DNA from: Flavobacteriaceae bacterium
Lineage (GTDB): Bacteria > Bacteroidota > Bacteroidia > Flavobacteriales > Flavobacteriaceae
Assembly: GCA_947461795.1 (NCBI GenBank)
Contig: CANHMG010000004.1
Span: 1 to 57,865 of the forward strand
Length of the DNA: 57,865 bases
Direction of reading: 5' to 3'
Within the stretch, counting starts at the first letter, position 1. Each line of letters begins with the position of its first letter. The notes below the pieces were generated by a model. That model searched no databases, was not told the origin of the DNA, and saw only the letters and a list, made by a program, of their open reading frames with translations. The position numbers and the translations under genes were made by a program. Below, one piece after another: positions 10,448 to 19,962 of the stretch.

Positions 10448-11793
10448 TATTTTTTGTCTTTAGAATTTGTTTCTACTGGTGTATAATAGTTTGGTGGGAA
10501 ACCGTTCAAAGTTCGCCACAGCTCAAACCAAACGGGCACATTATTCAACAATGCTATTGTTTGAGCGCCAGCACCCATACTTAATTGTTTGGGCCAAGGA
10601 ATATCTTCTTCGTCTGGTGCAACCAAGATTCGGAACTTTCCATTATCGCTAATAAAATTTTCAATGGCAACCACTTTACCTCCGAATGTTCCGTAAGACA
10701 TGTCTGACCAACCTGAAAAGACGATTGTAGGCCAACCATCAAACCATACACGTATTTTTTCACCACGATGAATTAAGGGAAAGTCTACTGGATCAACATA
10801 AGTTTCTACTGCTATTTCATAATTCGCAGGCATGATGCTGACAATTGGTGTTCCTTCCTTGATGCTTTCGCCGATACCGGCCTGTAAAGCTCTATTTACA
10901 TAGCCAGTTTGTGGCGCTTTGATATAATACATTCCGTTTCGGATACTATAATTCACCACTTGATTCTCTAGTTTATTGACTTGCGCTTCGGTGTCGTATT
11001 GATTACTCAAGGCAGTAAATTGGTCACTTTCCGCTTTTGAAGATTTCTCGTTATATTCCGCTTTGATGCGATTAATTTCTACACGAGCATTAATGAATTC
11101 GTTCTTACTTGTAAGGTATTTGTTTTCTTGTGAAATAATTTTGGCTTCAGCATCTTGCAATTTCAAGCGCTTTTCTTCCACATCTGTCAGCGGTTTTAAA
11201 CCTTCTTTATTCAATTGCGTGGCTCGATTAAATTGGGTTTTGGCGATTTTCAGTTGGGTTTTCACTGCTTCCAAATCGATGCTGTCGGTTTTAATTTTGA
11301 AAATTGCTTGCTTGATTTTATTTTGTGCTTGTTGCAGTTTTAGTGTCTTTTCATTTTCAATAGCATCAATTTGATTTCCCAAGGAAGTTACTTTGGAACC
11401 ATAAGATTCAACAGATTTTTTCTTCGCCTCTGCTTGATTTTTGGTGTTCCCCACGAGATTAGGATCGAAATATTCTTCTTTTATCTCAGAAATGAATAGG
11501 ATGGTGTCGCCTTTTTGAACGAAATCACCTTCTTTCACATACCACTTTTCGATTCGTCCAGAAATGACCGTTTGAATGGTTTGTGGCCTTTGATTTGGTT
11601 TTAAAGTAGTGACTGAGCCATGACCTGAAATATTTTGAGTCCATGGCAAGAACAAGGCAATAATAACCAAGAATGAAACAACAGCAATAATTCGATTTAA
11701 GATTTTATAGTAAGGACGGTTACTCAAATTCTTTACCGTCGAGTACTTTTCTAGTGGATGTATACTTTGTGTGTTTTGGGAGATATTCAGCAT
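10447..11793 (-). CDS. HlyD-family periplasmic adaptor (membrane fusion) protein
   Basis: Single N-terminal TM; GRIEKWYVKEGDFVQKGDTILFI, coiled coil, YIKAPQTGYVNRALQAGIGESIKEGTPIVSIMP. Confidence 0.88.
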   Translation of the reverse strand: MLNISQNTQSIHPLEKYSTVKNLSNRPYYKILNRIIAVVSFLVIIALFLPWTQNISGHGSVTTLKPNQRPQTIQTVISGRIEKWYVKEGDFVQKGDTILFISEIKEEYFDPNLVGNTKNQAEAKKKSVESYGSKVTSLGNQIDAIENEKTLKLQQAQNKIKQAIFKIKTDSIDLEAVKTQLKIAKTQFNRATQLNKEGLKPLTDVEEKRLKLQDAEAKIISQENKYLTSKNEFINARVEINRIKAEYNEKSSKAESDQFTALSNQYDTEAQVNKLENQVVNYSIRNGMYYIKAPQTGYVNRALQAGIGESIKEGTPIVSIMPANYEIAVETYVDPVDFPLIHRGEKIRVWFDGWPTIVFSGWSDMSYGTFGGKVVAIENFISDNGKFRILVAPDEEDIPWPKQLSMGAGAQTIALLNNVPVWFELWRTLNGFPPNYYTPVETNSKDKK

Positions 11794-11797
11794 GATA

Positions 11798-13456
11798 TTA
11801 TTTTTTTAGATCCGTTACAACTTTACCATTTTGAAGGATGATATTTCTGGAACATTTGGTTTTCCATCGCTCGTTTTTTGATGACACGATTACTGTCCAT
11901 TGGTGCTTGTCTGACATAATGAAATCGATAACTTCGTTAGCCACTTCTTCATCCATATTGTCTGTTGGATTTTCGTAGAACAATATTTTTGGTTTGTGGA
12001 TGATGCTACGAGCCAGTAGAATTTTTTTCGAATTCGATGAAGAAAGTTGTTTTCCTTCAGGAAAGATTTTAGTATCTAACCCTTGAGGCAAGGATCTAAT
12101 AAGTCCGCCGAGTTGAACCGCATCAATTGCCCAGCGAATGTCTTCACTCTTAACGTTTGGATCGTTAAAAGTGATGTTCTCTAAAATAGTTCCTTCGAAA
12201 GGTGTTTCTCCATTAAGTATTGTTCCAATTTGCGAACGGTATTGTTGAAGATTGATTTTTCTAAACGTATCATCATTAATTAAAAACACACCGGATGTTG
12301 GCTGCAGTAATCCAGACAAAACTCGAATAAGCGTTGTCTTACCAGAACCATTTTCGCCTTCTATAAATATTTTTTCTCCCTGAGCTATTTTTAGAGATAT
12401 TGACTTGAGCACATCACTCTTAGTATCGGGGAAACGAAATTTTAAGCTATCAATTTCCAACTGAATGTTTGTGAAGCAATAGTCGTTTTCAGCTGCAGTC
12501 TCCTCCTCTAAATCCATATCCGTAATACTTCCAATTTTTTCTACAGAAGTCAAAACATCGTAGAAAGTTTCTAGGCCAAGGATGATTTTTTCAACGGAAT
12601 TAATAACGAGTAAGATGATGATTTCTGCCGCGACGAATTGCCCAATGTTCATTTGTTGTGTAATGACCAAGTACCCACCAATTGATAAGAGACAAGTGGT
12701 AATAATCATTTTGAATACGATAAGTTGCGAGAACTGTCTTTGGATAATTTTGAAATGTTTTTCGCGATATCCTAAATAATCCGTAACTAAAGTATTGTTT
12801 TTTTCTAGTGCAAAGTCGTAGTTAAGATTTTTTCGAAAACTAAAATTATTACGTGCCATTTCTTGCAACCAGCTCGCTACTTTGTATTTGAAATGAGATT
12901 CACTCAAACTTGTCTCTAAGCCAACTCGATAGGAGAATTTAAAAATCACATATAATAAAACCATTAGGAGAATTCCGAATAGTATAAAATACGGATGATA
13001 TAGCGATAGCAATAAAATTCCGAAGATGATTTGCAGTATGGCAGCTGAGAAATCGATTAAGAGTTTGGAGGTTCCTTTTTGAATGGATATCGTATCAAAG
13101 AATCGATTCGCCAATTCGGGCGGATAGACGTTATACATGGATTCAAATTTTATTTTTGGGATACGAGATGCAAAATCGAAAGAAGAGCGTACAAATATTT
13201 TTTGTTGTAAGTTTTCTGTAATTCGTAACTGCATCAACGATAGAATTCCAACTAATGCAACACCTAGTACTACTAGAATGATGAGTACAATCCAGGAAGC
13301 GCTAATTCTTCCAGCTTGAATAAAGTTGACAATAGCCTGAATACCAAGTGGCAAAGACAAACTAATCAATCCAGCGAAAATCGCATAAAAGAAAAGTTGC
13401 ATAACATCTTTTTTTTCTAAACCTAACAGGTTATAATATCTTTTAAGTGGTGTCAT
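11798..13456 (-). CDS. ABC transporter, fused transmembrane and ATP-binding domains, no N-terminal C39 peptidase
   Basis: TM half plus Walker A GENGSGKTTLIRVL; signature, Walker B and H-switch divergent (see findings). Confidence 0.88.
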   Translation of the reverse strand: MTPLKRYYNLLGLEKKDVMQLFFYAIFAGLISLSLPLGIQAIVNFIQAGRISASWIVLIILVVLGVALVGILSLMQLRITENLQQKIFVRSSFDFASRIPKIKFESMYNVYPPELANRFFDTISIQKGTSKLLIDFSAAILQIIFGILLLSLYHPYFILFGILLMVLLYVIFKFSYRVGLETSLSESHFKYKVASWLQEMARNNFSFRKNLNYDFALEKNNTLVTDYLGYREKHFKIIQRQFSQLIVFKMIITTCLLSIGGYLVITQQMNIGQFVAAEIIILLVINSVEKIILGLETFYDVLTSVEKIGSITDMDLEEETAAENDYCFTNIQLEIDSLKFRFPDTKSDVLKSISLKIAQGEKIFIEGENGSGKTTLIRVLSGLLQPTSGVFLINDDTFRKINLQQYRSQIGTILNGETPFEGTILENITFNDPNVKSEDIRWAIDAVQLGGLIRSLPQGLDTKIFPEGKQLSSSNSKKILLARSIIHKPKILFYENPTDNMDEEVANEVIDFIMSDKHQWTVIVSSKNERWKTKCSRNIILQNGKVVTDLKK

Positions 13457-13460
13457 AGGA

Positions 13461-14135
13461 TTATTTTCTTAATACATTTTGAACTAAATGAATGTAAAAG
13501 TCGGAAGGCGATATTGTTTCGTTGCAATCAGTAATGGTGTCGATATGTTGTTTTAAAAAATGCTGATGTAAACTACCTTCAACGATGTTCGAGGCAAGGC
13601 TTTTAGCAAATGGATATTCTGGATTCACTTCGGTGATATAGGTGACAATTCGGTTGATTATTCTTTTGTAAATTAAAAAGAAACCTTCTTTATTTTCTTG
13701 ATCAATTTCTTTGGTTTGAAGCGTTTTGGTAAATTCAGTAATGATAATTTTGTTTAAAACAGATTCGTTGATGTGCTCTGTAGCCTGATCATCAACAATT
13801 TTTTCAGTAATAATAGTTATTGCTCGGTTTAATTTTTCTTCGGAATCAATAACGTTAGAAGTTGTGAATACTAATTTGTATTCCATCCAACTCCAATACC
13901 ATGAAGATAAATAGAGCATCAACTTATGTTTGTTTTCAAAATAGCGATAAATAGAACTTTCGTTCGAGCTAATTTTATCACCCAACTTTTTGAATGTAAA
14001 ATTTTCAAACCCAATTTCTTCAATTAAAAGAATGCTGTGTTCTATAATTTTCTTTCCTAAAATTGAGGTTTCAGGATCTTTAACGAAGATTTTTGAATTG
14101 ACTTGAATTTTAAAATTACTGAGCAACGTATTCAT
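13461..14135 (-). CDS. TetR/AcrR-family transcriptional regulator
   Basis: N-terminal HTH: IIEHSILLIEEIGFENFTFKKLGDKISSNESSIYRYFENKHKLMLYL. Confidence 0.85.
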   Translation of the reverse strand: MNTLLSNFKIQVNSKIFVKDPETSILGKKIIEHSILLIEEIGFENFTFKKLGDKISSNESSIYRYFENKHKLMLYLSSWYWSWMEYKLVFTTSNVIDSEEKLNRAITIITEKIVDDQATEHINESVLNKIIITEFTKTLQTKEIDQENKEGFFLIYKRIINRIVTYITEVNPEYPFAKSLASNIVEGSLHQHFLKQHIDTITDCNETISPSDFYIHLVQNVLRK

Positions 14136-14158
14136 TTTGATAAAATTTTATGCAAATA

Positions 14159-14175
14159 TAATAGTATTACTATTA
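14159..14175. promoter_or_regulatory. candidate TetR operator overlapping the -7 box of the tetR-ABC-HlyD-TolC operon
   Basis: Perfect 17-bp palindrome TAATAGTA-T-TACTATTA; on the - strand it runs into TATATTTG (Bacteroidetes -7) just upstream of the tetR ATG. Confidence 0.55.
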
Positions 14176-14284
14176 ATAATGAAAATTTAACTTTTATTTA
14201 TTATTTTTTCAAAAGATGAATAAATGAGAATTGTCATGTTTTACAATCGATTTCCGCCTTAAATTTGACTAAAATTTCTAAGGT

Positions 14285-15553
14285 ATGAGTAAGTATGTCA
14301 CAGCGGATGAAGCTGTAAAAGTTGTAAAATCTGGAGATCGAGTTTATCTTCAAGCGGCAGCAGCTGCGCCAACCATTTTAGCAAATGCATTAACAGCAAG
14401 AGCTTCAGAACTCCGAAATGTTGAGGTTTGTCATTTGCATATCGAAGGAGAAGCACGTTACGCTAATCCTGAATTGTCCGAAAGTTTTCATGTGAATTCG
14501 TTTTTTATTGGAGCCAATGTTCGACACACATTGAAGGCTGGAAATGGATCCTATACGCCTGTTTTCTTGAGCGAATTACCCCATTTATTTCGCAAAAATG
14601 TTTTGCCAATTGACGTTGCGTTTATTCATGTTTCGCCGCCTGATATTCATGGTTATTGCTCGCTTGGTGTTTCTGTTGAAGCGACCGTTGCCGCGATCGA
14701 GAATGCTAAAATTGTGATTGCTCAAGTCAATCCACAGATGCCAAGAACTTTTGGCGATGGAATTTTGCATGTTTCCGAAATAGACTATTTAGTAGAAGTT
14801 GATGTCCCAATCTATTCGCATGAAGTGGTTCCTTTTTCGGCAGAAGAAGAAAAGATTGGAGGTTATATTGCTTCATTGATTGAAAACAAAAGCACGCTTC
14901 AAATGGGTATTGGATCTATTCCCAATGCGGCTTTGAGTAAATTGAAGCATCATAAAGATTTGGGATTGCATACCGAAATGTTCTCTGATGGTGTGATTGA
15001 TTTGATTGAAAACGATGTCATTAATTGCAACTACAAAGGGACCTTGCGCGGCAGAGTTTTGGCAACTTTCTTAATCGGTTCAAAGCGATTGTATGATTAT
15101 GTGAATGACAATCCGTTTATTGAAATGAAAGAATCCTCAATGGTAAATGATACGGCTCGCATACGAAAAAACCCGAAAATGATTGCGATTAATTCTGCGA
15201 TAGAAGTAGATGTGACCGGTCAGGTTTGTGCGGATTCTATTGGACCCAATATGTATTCAGGAGTTGGAGGCCAAATGGATTTTATAAGAGGTGCCTCTTT
15301 AAGTCCAGGTGGAAAAGCCATCATTGCTTTGCCCTCTACTACGAAACGTGGAGAAAGTAGAATCGTTCCTTTTCTCAAACAAGGCGCAGGCGTTGTTACG
15401 ACACGCTCTCACACGCACTACGTCATTACTGAAAATGGAATTGCAGATTTGTATGGCAAGACATTAAAACAACGAACAGAGGCTTTGGTTCGTATTGCAC
15501 ATCCGAATCATCAAGAGAATATTGAACGAGAATATTACGAATTGTTGAATTAG
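14285..15553 (+). CDS. acetyl-CoA hydrolase/transferase (4-hydroxybutyrate CoA-transferase-like)
   Basis: QMGIGSIPNAALSKLKHHKDLGLHTEMFSDGVIDLIE; GVGGQMDFIRGASLSPGGKAIIALPST; VTTRSHTHYVITENGIADLYGKTLKQR. Confidence 0.9.
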   Translation: MSKYVTADEAVKVVKSGDRVYLQAAAAAPTILANALTARASELRNVEVCHLHIEGEARYANPELSESFHVNSFFIGANVRHTLKAGNGSYTPVFLSELPHLFRKNVLPIDVAFIHVSPPDIHGYCSLGVSVEATVAAIENAKIVIAQVNPQMPRTFGDGILHVSEIDYLVEVDVPIYSHEVVPFSAEEEKIGGYIASLIENKSTLQMGIGSIPNAALSKLKHHKDLGLHTEMFSDGVIDLIENDVINCNYKGTLRGRVLATFLIGSKRLYDYVNDNPFIEMKESSMVNDTARIRKNPKMIAINSAIEVDVTGQVCADSIGPNMYSGVGGQMDFIRGASLSPGGKAIIALPSTTKRGESRIVPFLKQGAGVVTTRSHTHYVITENGIADLYGKTLKQRTEALVRIAHPNHQENIEREYYELLN

Positions 15554-15557
15554 AGAT

Positions 15558-15591
15558 AAAAAAAGCTCCCGTAATTGGGAGCTTTTTATTT
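15558..15591. terminator. bidirectional intrinsic terminator
   Basis: aaaaaagctcccgtaattgggagctttttatt. Confidence 0.85.
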
Positions 15592-17107
15592 ATAATAAGG
15601 AATGTCTTGTCATTACTTCGGGTTTTTCTATTCCCATCAAATCCAAAATGGTGGGAGCCAAATCACCTAAAACACCATCCTGAATTGTTTTCAATTCAGG
15701 ATCTACCAAAATAATAGGAACTGGATTCGTAGTATGTGCAGTATTTGGTGAGCCATCAGGGTTTATCATCGTTTCACAATTGCCATGATCGGCAATGATT
15801 ATTGTCGTGTAATTATTTTTTAAAGCAGCTGTGATTACTTTTTCTACGCAAGTATCAACGGCTTCACAGGCTTTGATGGCCGCACTCATAACGCCAGTAT
15901 GTCCGACCATATCGCCATTGGCAAAATTCAAACACACGAAATCTACTTCGCCTTTTTCGAGTTCAGGAACCAATGCATCGGCAAGTTCGAAGGCACTCAT
16001 TTCGGGCTGTAAATCGTAGGTTGCGACTTTCGGAGAGCTTTTTAAAATGCGACTTTCCCCTGCAAAAGGCAATTCTCTTCCGCCAGAAAAGAAGAAAGTT
16101 ACGTGTGGATATTTCTCTGTTTCGGCGATACGGATTTGCTTTTTGTGGTTTTTTTCTAAAACTTCACCTAGGGTTTCCGTGATATTGTCTTTGTTATAAA
16201 CGACTTTGACATTTTGATAGCTTTCGTCGTAGTTGGTTAAAGTCACATAATACAAATTGAGTTTGTGCATGTTTTGTTCGTGGAAATCTTTTTGAGAAAG
16301 TACTTCTGTCAATTCTCGTCCACGGTCGGTTCTGAAATTGAAAAAGATGACGACATCATTTGCTTGGATAGTTGTCAGCGGCGCATTATTGGAATCGACC
16401 ATCACAATCGGTTCAATAAACTCATCGGTAATATTTTTCTCGTAGTTTTCGGCGATGGATGCAACGGCATTTTGTGATTTGGTTCCCGTTCCATTAATTA
16501 ATAAATCGTAGGCGCGTTTCACTCTTTCCCAGCGTTTGTCTCGGTCCATGGCATAATAGCGACCGATTACCGAAGCTAATTTGACGGAAGTATTGGCAAT
16601 ATAATTCTCCAAATTTTGAATATAAGATTTTCCAGATTTTGGATCTACATCGCGACCGTCGGTGAAAGCGTGAACAAATACTTTTTGTAAACCAAAATCT
16701 TGAGTCGCATCGATGAGTCCACGAAGGTGAGAAGTATGCGAATGCACGCCACCATCGGATACTAAACCAAGAAAGTGTATATTGACATTTTTGTCTTTTG
16801 CATATTGAAAAGCCTCGAGGAGCACGGATTCTTTGCTTAGTGTTTTGTGTTCAACGGCTAGATTTATTTTAGCTAAATCTTGATATACTATGCGTCCAGC
16901 ACCAAGGTTCATATGGCCAACTTCGGAATTTCCCATTTGACCTTCTGGCAAACCTACGTTGAGCCCGTCGGTACGCAATTGAGCAGACGGATATTTTTTA
17001 TACAGCGAATTGATAAAAGGAACATTCGCATTGTCTATAGCTGAAACCTTAGGATCGGGTGATTTCCCCCAGCCATCGAGTATCATTAGGATTACTTTTT
17101 TATTCAT
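15590..17107 (-). CDS. gpmI: 2,3-bisphosphoglycerate-independent phosphoglycerate mutase
   Basis: MNKKVILMILDGWGKSPDPKVSAIDNANVPFINSLY; LPEGQMGNSEVGHMNLGAGRIVYQDL; NFANGDMVGHTGVM; ADHGNCE. Confidence 0.96.
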   Translation of the reverse strand: MNKKVILMILDGWGKSPDPKVSAIDNANVPFINSLYKKYPSAQLRTDGLNVGLPEGQMGNSEVGHMNLGAGRIVYQDLAKINLAVEHKTLSKESVLLEAFQYAKDKNVNIHFLGLVSDGGVHSHTSHLRGLIDATQDFGLQKVFVHAFTDGRDVDPKSGKSYIQNLENYIANTSVKLASVIGRYYAMDRDKRWERVKRAYDLLINGTGTKSQNAVASIAENYEKNITDEFIEPIVMVDSNNAPLTTIQANDVVIFFNFRTDRGRELTEVLSQKDFHEQNMHKLNLYYVTLTNYDESYQNVKVVYNKDNITETLGEVLEKNHKKQIRIAETEKYPHVTFFFSGGRELPFAGESRILKSSPKVATYDLQPEMSAFELADALVPELEKGEVDFVCLNFANGDMVGHTGVMSAAIKACEAVDTCVEKVITAALKNNYTTIIIADHGNCETMINPDGSPNTAHTTNPVPIILVDPELKTIQDGVLGDLAPTILDLMGIEKPEVMTRHSLL

Positions 17108-17111
17108 AATT

Positions 17112-17145
17112 TTATTTGCTCACAAAGACGTAAAGTCGCAAAGCT
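17112..17145. repeat. 'CTTTGCG-box'-like low-complexity repeat next to repeat copy b
   Basis: gctcacaaagacgtaaagtcgcaaagctttt; resembles the reverse complement of 39674..39700. Confidence 0.4.
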
Positions 17146-17165
17146 TTTTTTGGTGTTGAATAGAT

Positions 17166-17273
17166 TGCCCTAGCCCTGATGGAAGCGGCATCCTTTTGTT
17201 CTGGTTTTACTTTGTCAGTTCGCTCTGCTTGTCTCAGAACAAAAGATATAGCGTACAGCAGGAAACAGCTACA
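17166..17273 (-). repeat. dispersed intergenic hairpin repeat, copy b
   Basis: ccctagccctgatggaagcggcatccTTTTGTTCTG...CAGAACAAAAgatatagcgtacagcaggaaacagct. Confidence 0.8.
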
Positions 17274-17286
17274 AAATTAATCAATA

Positions 17287-19695
17287 TTACTTCTTTTTTA
17301 AGGAATTGTAATCGATAAAATAACGCAAACTGATGGAGAATATGTGATTTAGATTTTCGTTATCGATGGCTTTTGTGAAATTGGAATCGATGTTTCGGCT
17401 AAATTGCCTTTCTAAAAGCGCAGCATTATTTCTGTATAAAATAGTAACTTGACTTCCTGGTGCGAACCACCAATTATAAGAAAGGTCAAAATTCCAAAGA
17501 TTTAGGTTTTGATTGAGGTTGTTGGTATACGTTGTATTTTCTTCTAGAGTACCATCGTTTTTTAGGTTTAGAAATTCTCTATTGGTAACGTATGACCAGT
17601 AATGACGAGCAGATAGATTGATATTCATTCGATTGTTTACCGAATATTTTCCTTCTAATTTATTGGAGTAAGTGATAATATCACGACGCGTAAAAACAAA
17701 ATTATCACCTTCAGTTTTGAATGTGTTTCCGATATTATCATTGAGTCGAGAAAAGTCGAATTCGTAAATCAATGAAAAGCGGTCGTTAAAACGATAGCGT
17801 GGACTAATAAAGACGCCATATTTAATTCGCTTATTTTCATTAAAAAGGGTAATATATGGATTTATATCGAGGGCAAACTTGCGATTATAATTAGAAGAAA
17901 AGTAAAACCAAAAATCTATATTTTCAGGGATAGTAAGAAATTGGGTATCATCTAGAGAAAGCACCTCGTAAAAATCATATACTTTTAGAGGTCTTACACG
18001 AGTTCCAACACCATAATAGTCATTTAATTTGTCCGTACAGTTAAAGCTAAGATTGGTATTAAAAGTTTGAACTCTGCCTGTTTTGTTTTCGAATTCTGAG
18101 TCGGCATTTAGGAACATGTTCAACGAGTTAAACCTTTTTGTTGGGTTGATAATTCGATAACTTGCTTCCGCATTGGCAGTGTGGTAATGAGTTCTGAAAT
18201 TAATACCTAAATCATTGATGTCATAGTCTTTGGAGATGAACTGACCTTTAAATTTATAACGGAATTTTCCACTAGTTTCGGCAAAAAGTAATGAAGTATT
18301 ATAACCTTTTTTGTCTTCTGGTAAAAAGGCATCGTTAATGAAACTGTATTTAAAATCACCTTTTAAGTTATAGGTATTTTGTTTGGTGTTGAGATCAAAA
18401 ACCCCTGCAGTAACATTGGCATCTCTAAAGGAACCGTTTCGCAAAACGTTGGTATTTATTAAAGAGATGGAAGAATTTTTTCTAAAGCGTTGGTCTAAAA
18501 CCACTACGTTATAGTTTGTCAAAGGCTGTAACGTTTCTTGTCTTGAAGTATTGTTATCCGTGTTTTTTACTTGAATGCTAGTGTTTTCAGTTATAGCATT
18601 TAATACACCAATTCCGAGTCCTGATTTGGTTCGTCCAGAAACTTTCAGTGCATTGATGAGTTTAATAGAGTTGGGATATTCTTCGACTTCTTCATTAGCT
18701 GCTACAGCTATTTTTTCTACGCTACCAATACGTCGCGAATATACTAGACTGCCAATGTTGAATAAGTCAGTGCCTTCGGTAAAAAATGGGCGGTTCTCAT
18801 TGAATTGTTGCTCAAATGGACCTAAATACAATTCGACGTTGTCAAATTTGGTTTGGCCAAAATCGGGAACTAAAATAGCATCTAAGGTAAAAGCGTCGCT
18901 GATTCCGTATTTGATGTCTAAACCACCTTTGATTTCACTTCTAGTTTTTTGAATTCTATTGCTATTTAAATAGAAAGAAGAATAAGGAATAAGAAACAAG
19001 CGAGTTGGAGTTTTTATGTTGTCGATTCCTTCTAAAATTCCTGATTGAGCACTTTCGTTATAGATCTTGGTGTCGATGAAATTCCATGTATACGATTGAC
19101 GATCTCTTCGGATTTCGCGATAAAAATTAATTCCCCAAGTTTGTTTTTCTGCTTTTGAAAATCGCAATGCTGCATAAGGAATTTTTATTTCAGCAGCCCA
19201 ACCATAATCGGTAGCTACTACTTTGCTTTCCCATATAGCATCCCATGTAAAATCTTCGCCATCTTTATTGGTAAAAATACAATCGATTTGAACTCCAGAA
19301 GCGCTTACAAAAAATCGAAAATCTTGCTGACTGTCGTTGAAGCCATTGATGAAAACTCCAAAGTGATCTGCTGTTCCAAAATTGTCTCTAAGTCTTATCT
19401 CTCGCAATATTTTACTAGGTTCGTCATCGTACATTTTTGCTGCGATGTAGATGGCATCGTCGTTGTACGCAATTTGAACTTCTGTTTTCTTAATGTCGTC
19501 AATGGGTTTACCGTTGTCTGGAAAAAACATGACGAAATCTTTTGCCTTGGGGGCAAATTCCCAAATAGGTTCGTCGAAATTCCCGTCGATTGTAATATTT
19601 CCTGAAGCCACCGCATTTAACACCTTTTTTTGACTGTAAGAATTTACATTAAAAAGGAGTGAATAAAACAGTAAAAAGTGGGAATATTTAATCAT
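17287..19695 (-). CDS. DUF5916 / carbohydrate-binding family 9-like outer membrane protein
   Basis: Signal peptide; ITIDGNFDEPIWEFAPKAKDFVMFFPDNGKP...TEVQIAYNDDAIYIAAKMYDDEPSKI; C-terminal beta-barrel-like. Confidence 0.85.
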   Translation of the reverse strand: MIKYSHFLLFYSLLFNVNSYSQKKVLNAVASGNITIDGNFDEPIWEFAPKAKDFVMFFPDNGKPIDDIKKTEVQIAYNDDAIYIAAKMYDDEPSKILREIRLRDNFGTADHFGVFINGFNDSQQDFRFFVSASGVQIDCIFTNKDGEDFTWDAIWESKVVATDYGWAAEIKIPYAALRFSKAEKQTWGINFYREIRRDRQSYTWNFIDTKIYNESAQSGILEGIDNIKTPTRLFLIPYSSFYLNSNRIQKTRSEIKGGLDIKYGISDAFTLDAILVPDFGQTKFDNVELYLGPFEQQFNENRPFFTEGTDLFNIGSLVYSRRIGSVEKIAVAANEEVEEYPNSIKLINALKVSGRTKSGLGIGVLNAITENTSIQVKNTDNNTSRQETLQPLTNYNVVVLDQRFRKNSSISLINTNVLRNGSFRDANVTAGVFDLNTKQNTYNLKGDFKYSFINDAFLPEDKKGYNTSLLFAETSGKFRYKFKGQFISKDYDINDLGINFRTHYHTANAEASYRIINPTKRFNSLNMFLNADSEFENKTGRVQTFNTNLSFNCTDKLNDYYGVGTRVRPLKVYDFYEVLSLDDTQFLTIPENIDFWFYFSSNYNRKFALDINPYITLFNENKRIKYGVFISPRYRFNDRFSLIYEFDFSRLNDNIGNTFKTEGDNFVFTRRDIITYSNKLEGKYSVNNRMNINLSARHYWSYVTNREFLNLKNDGTLEENTTYTNNLNQNLNLWNFDLSYNWWFAPGSQVTILYRNNAALLERQFSRNIDSNFTKAIDNENLNHIFSISLRYFIDYNSLKKK

Positions 19696-19918
19696 ATAAG
19701 CCAGTAGGTTTCACTCACAAAAATAACTATTATATTGATTAACACAACTACTTTACAATATTTTCCAAATTCATTCGTTAAGTAAAATTTGCTTTTTAGG
19801 ATTCTCTTTAAGGATTTAATAACGTGTTAAAACTGTATATTTTGTGCGGTTTGTCGATTAATTGTGTCGATTAACGCATTTTTAACAAAAAAAAGTTTGC
19901 GTAGAAATTTTGGATTGA

Positions 19919-19926
19919 TATATTTG
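19919..19926 (+). promoter_or_regulatory. Bacteroidetes -7 element upstream of the L,D-transpeptidase-like gene
   Basis: TATATTTG with an upstream TTTG at suitable spacing (aaaagtttgcgtag...gatatatttgtc). Confidence 0.45.
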
Positions 19927-19962
19927 TCACCCCAAGTCTATACATTAACTTAATCGATTTCA

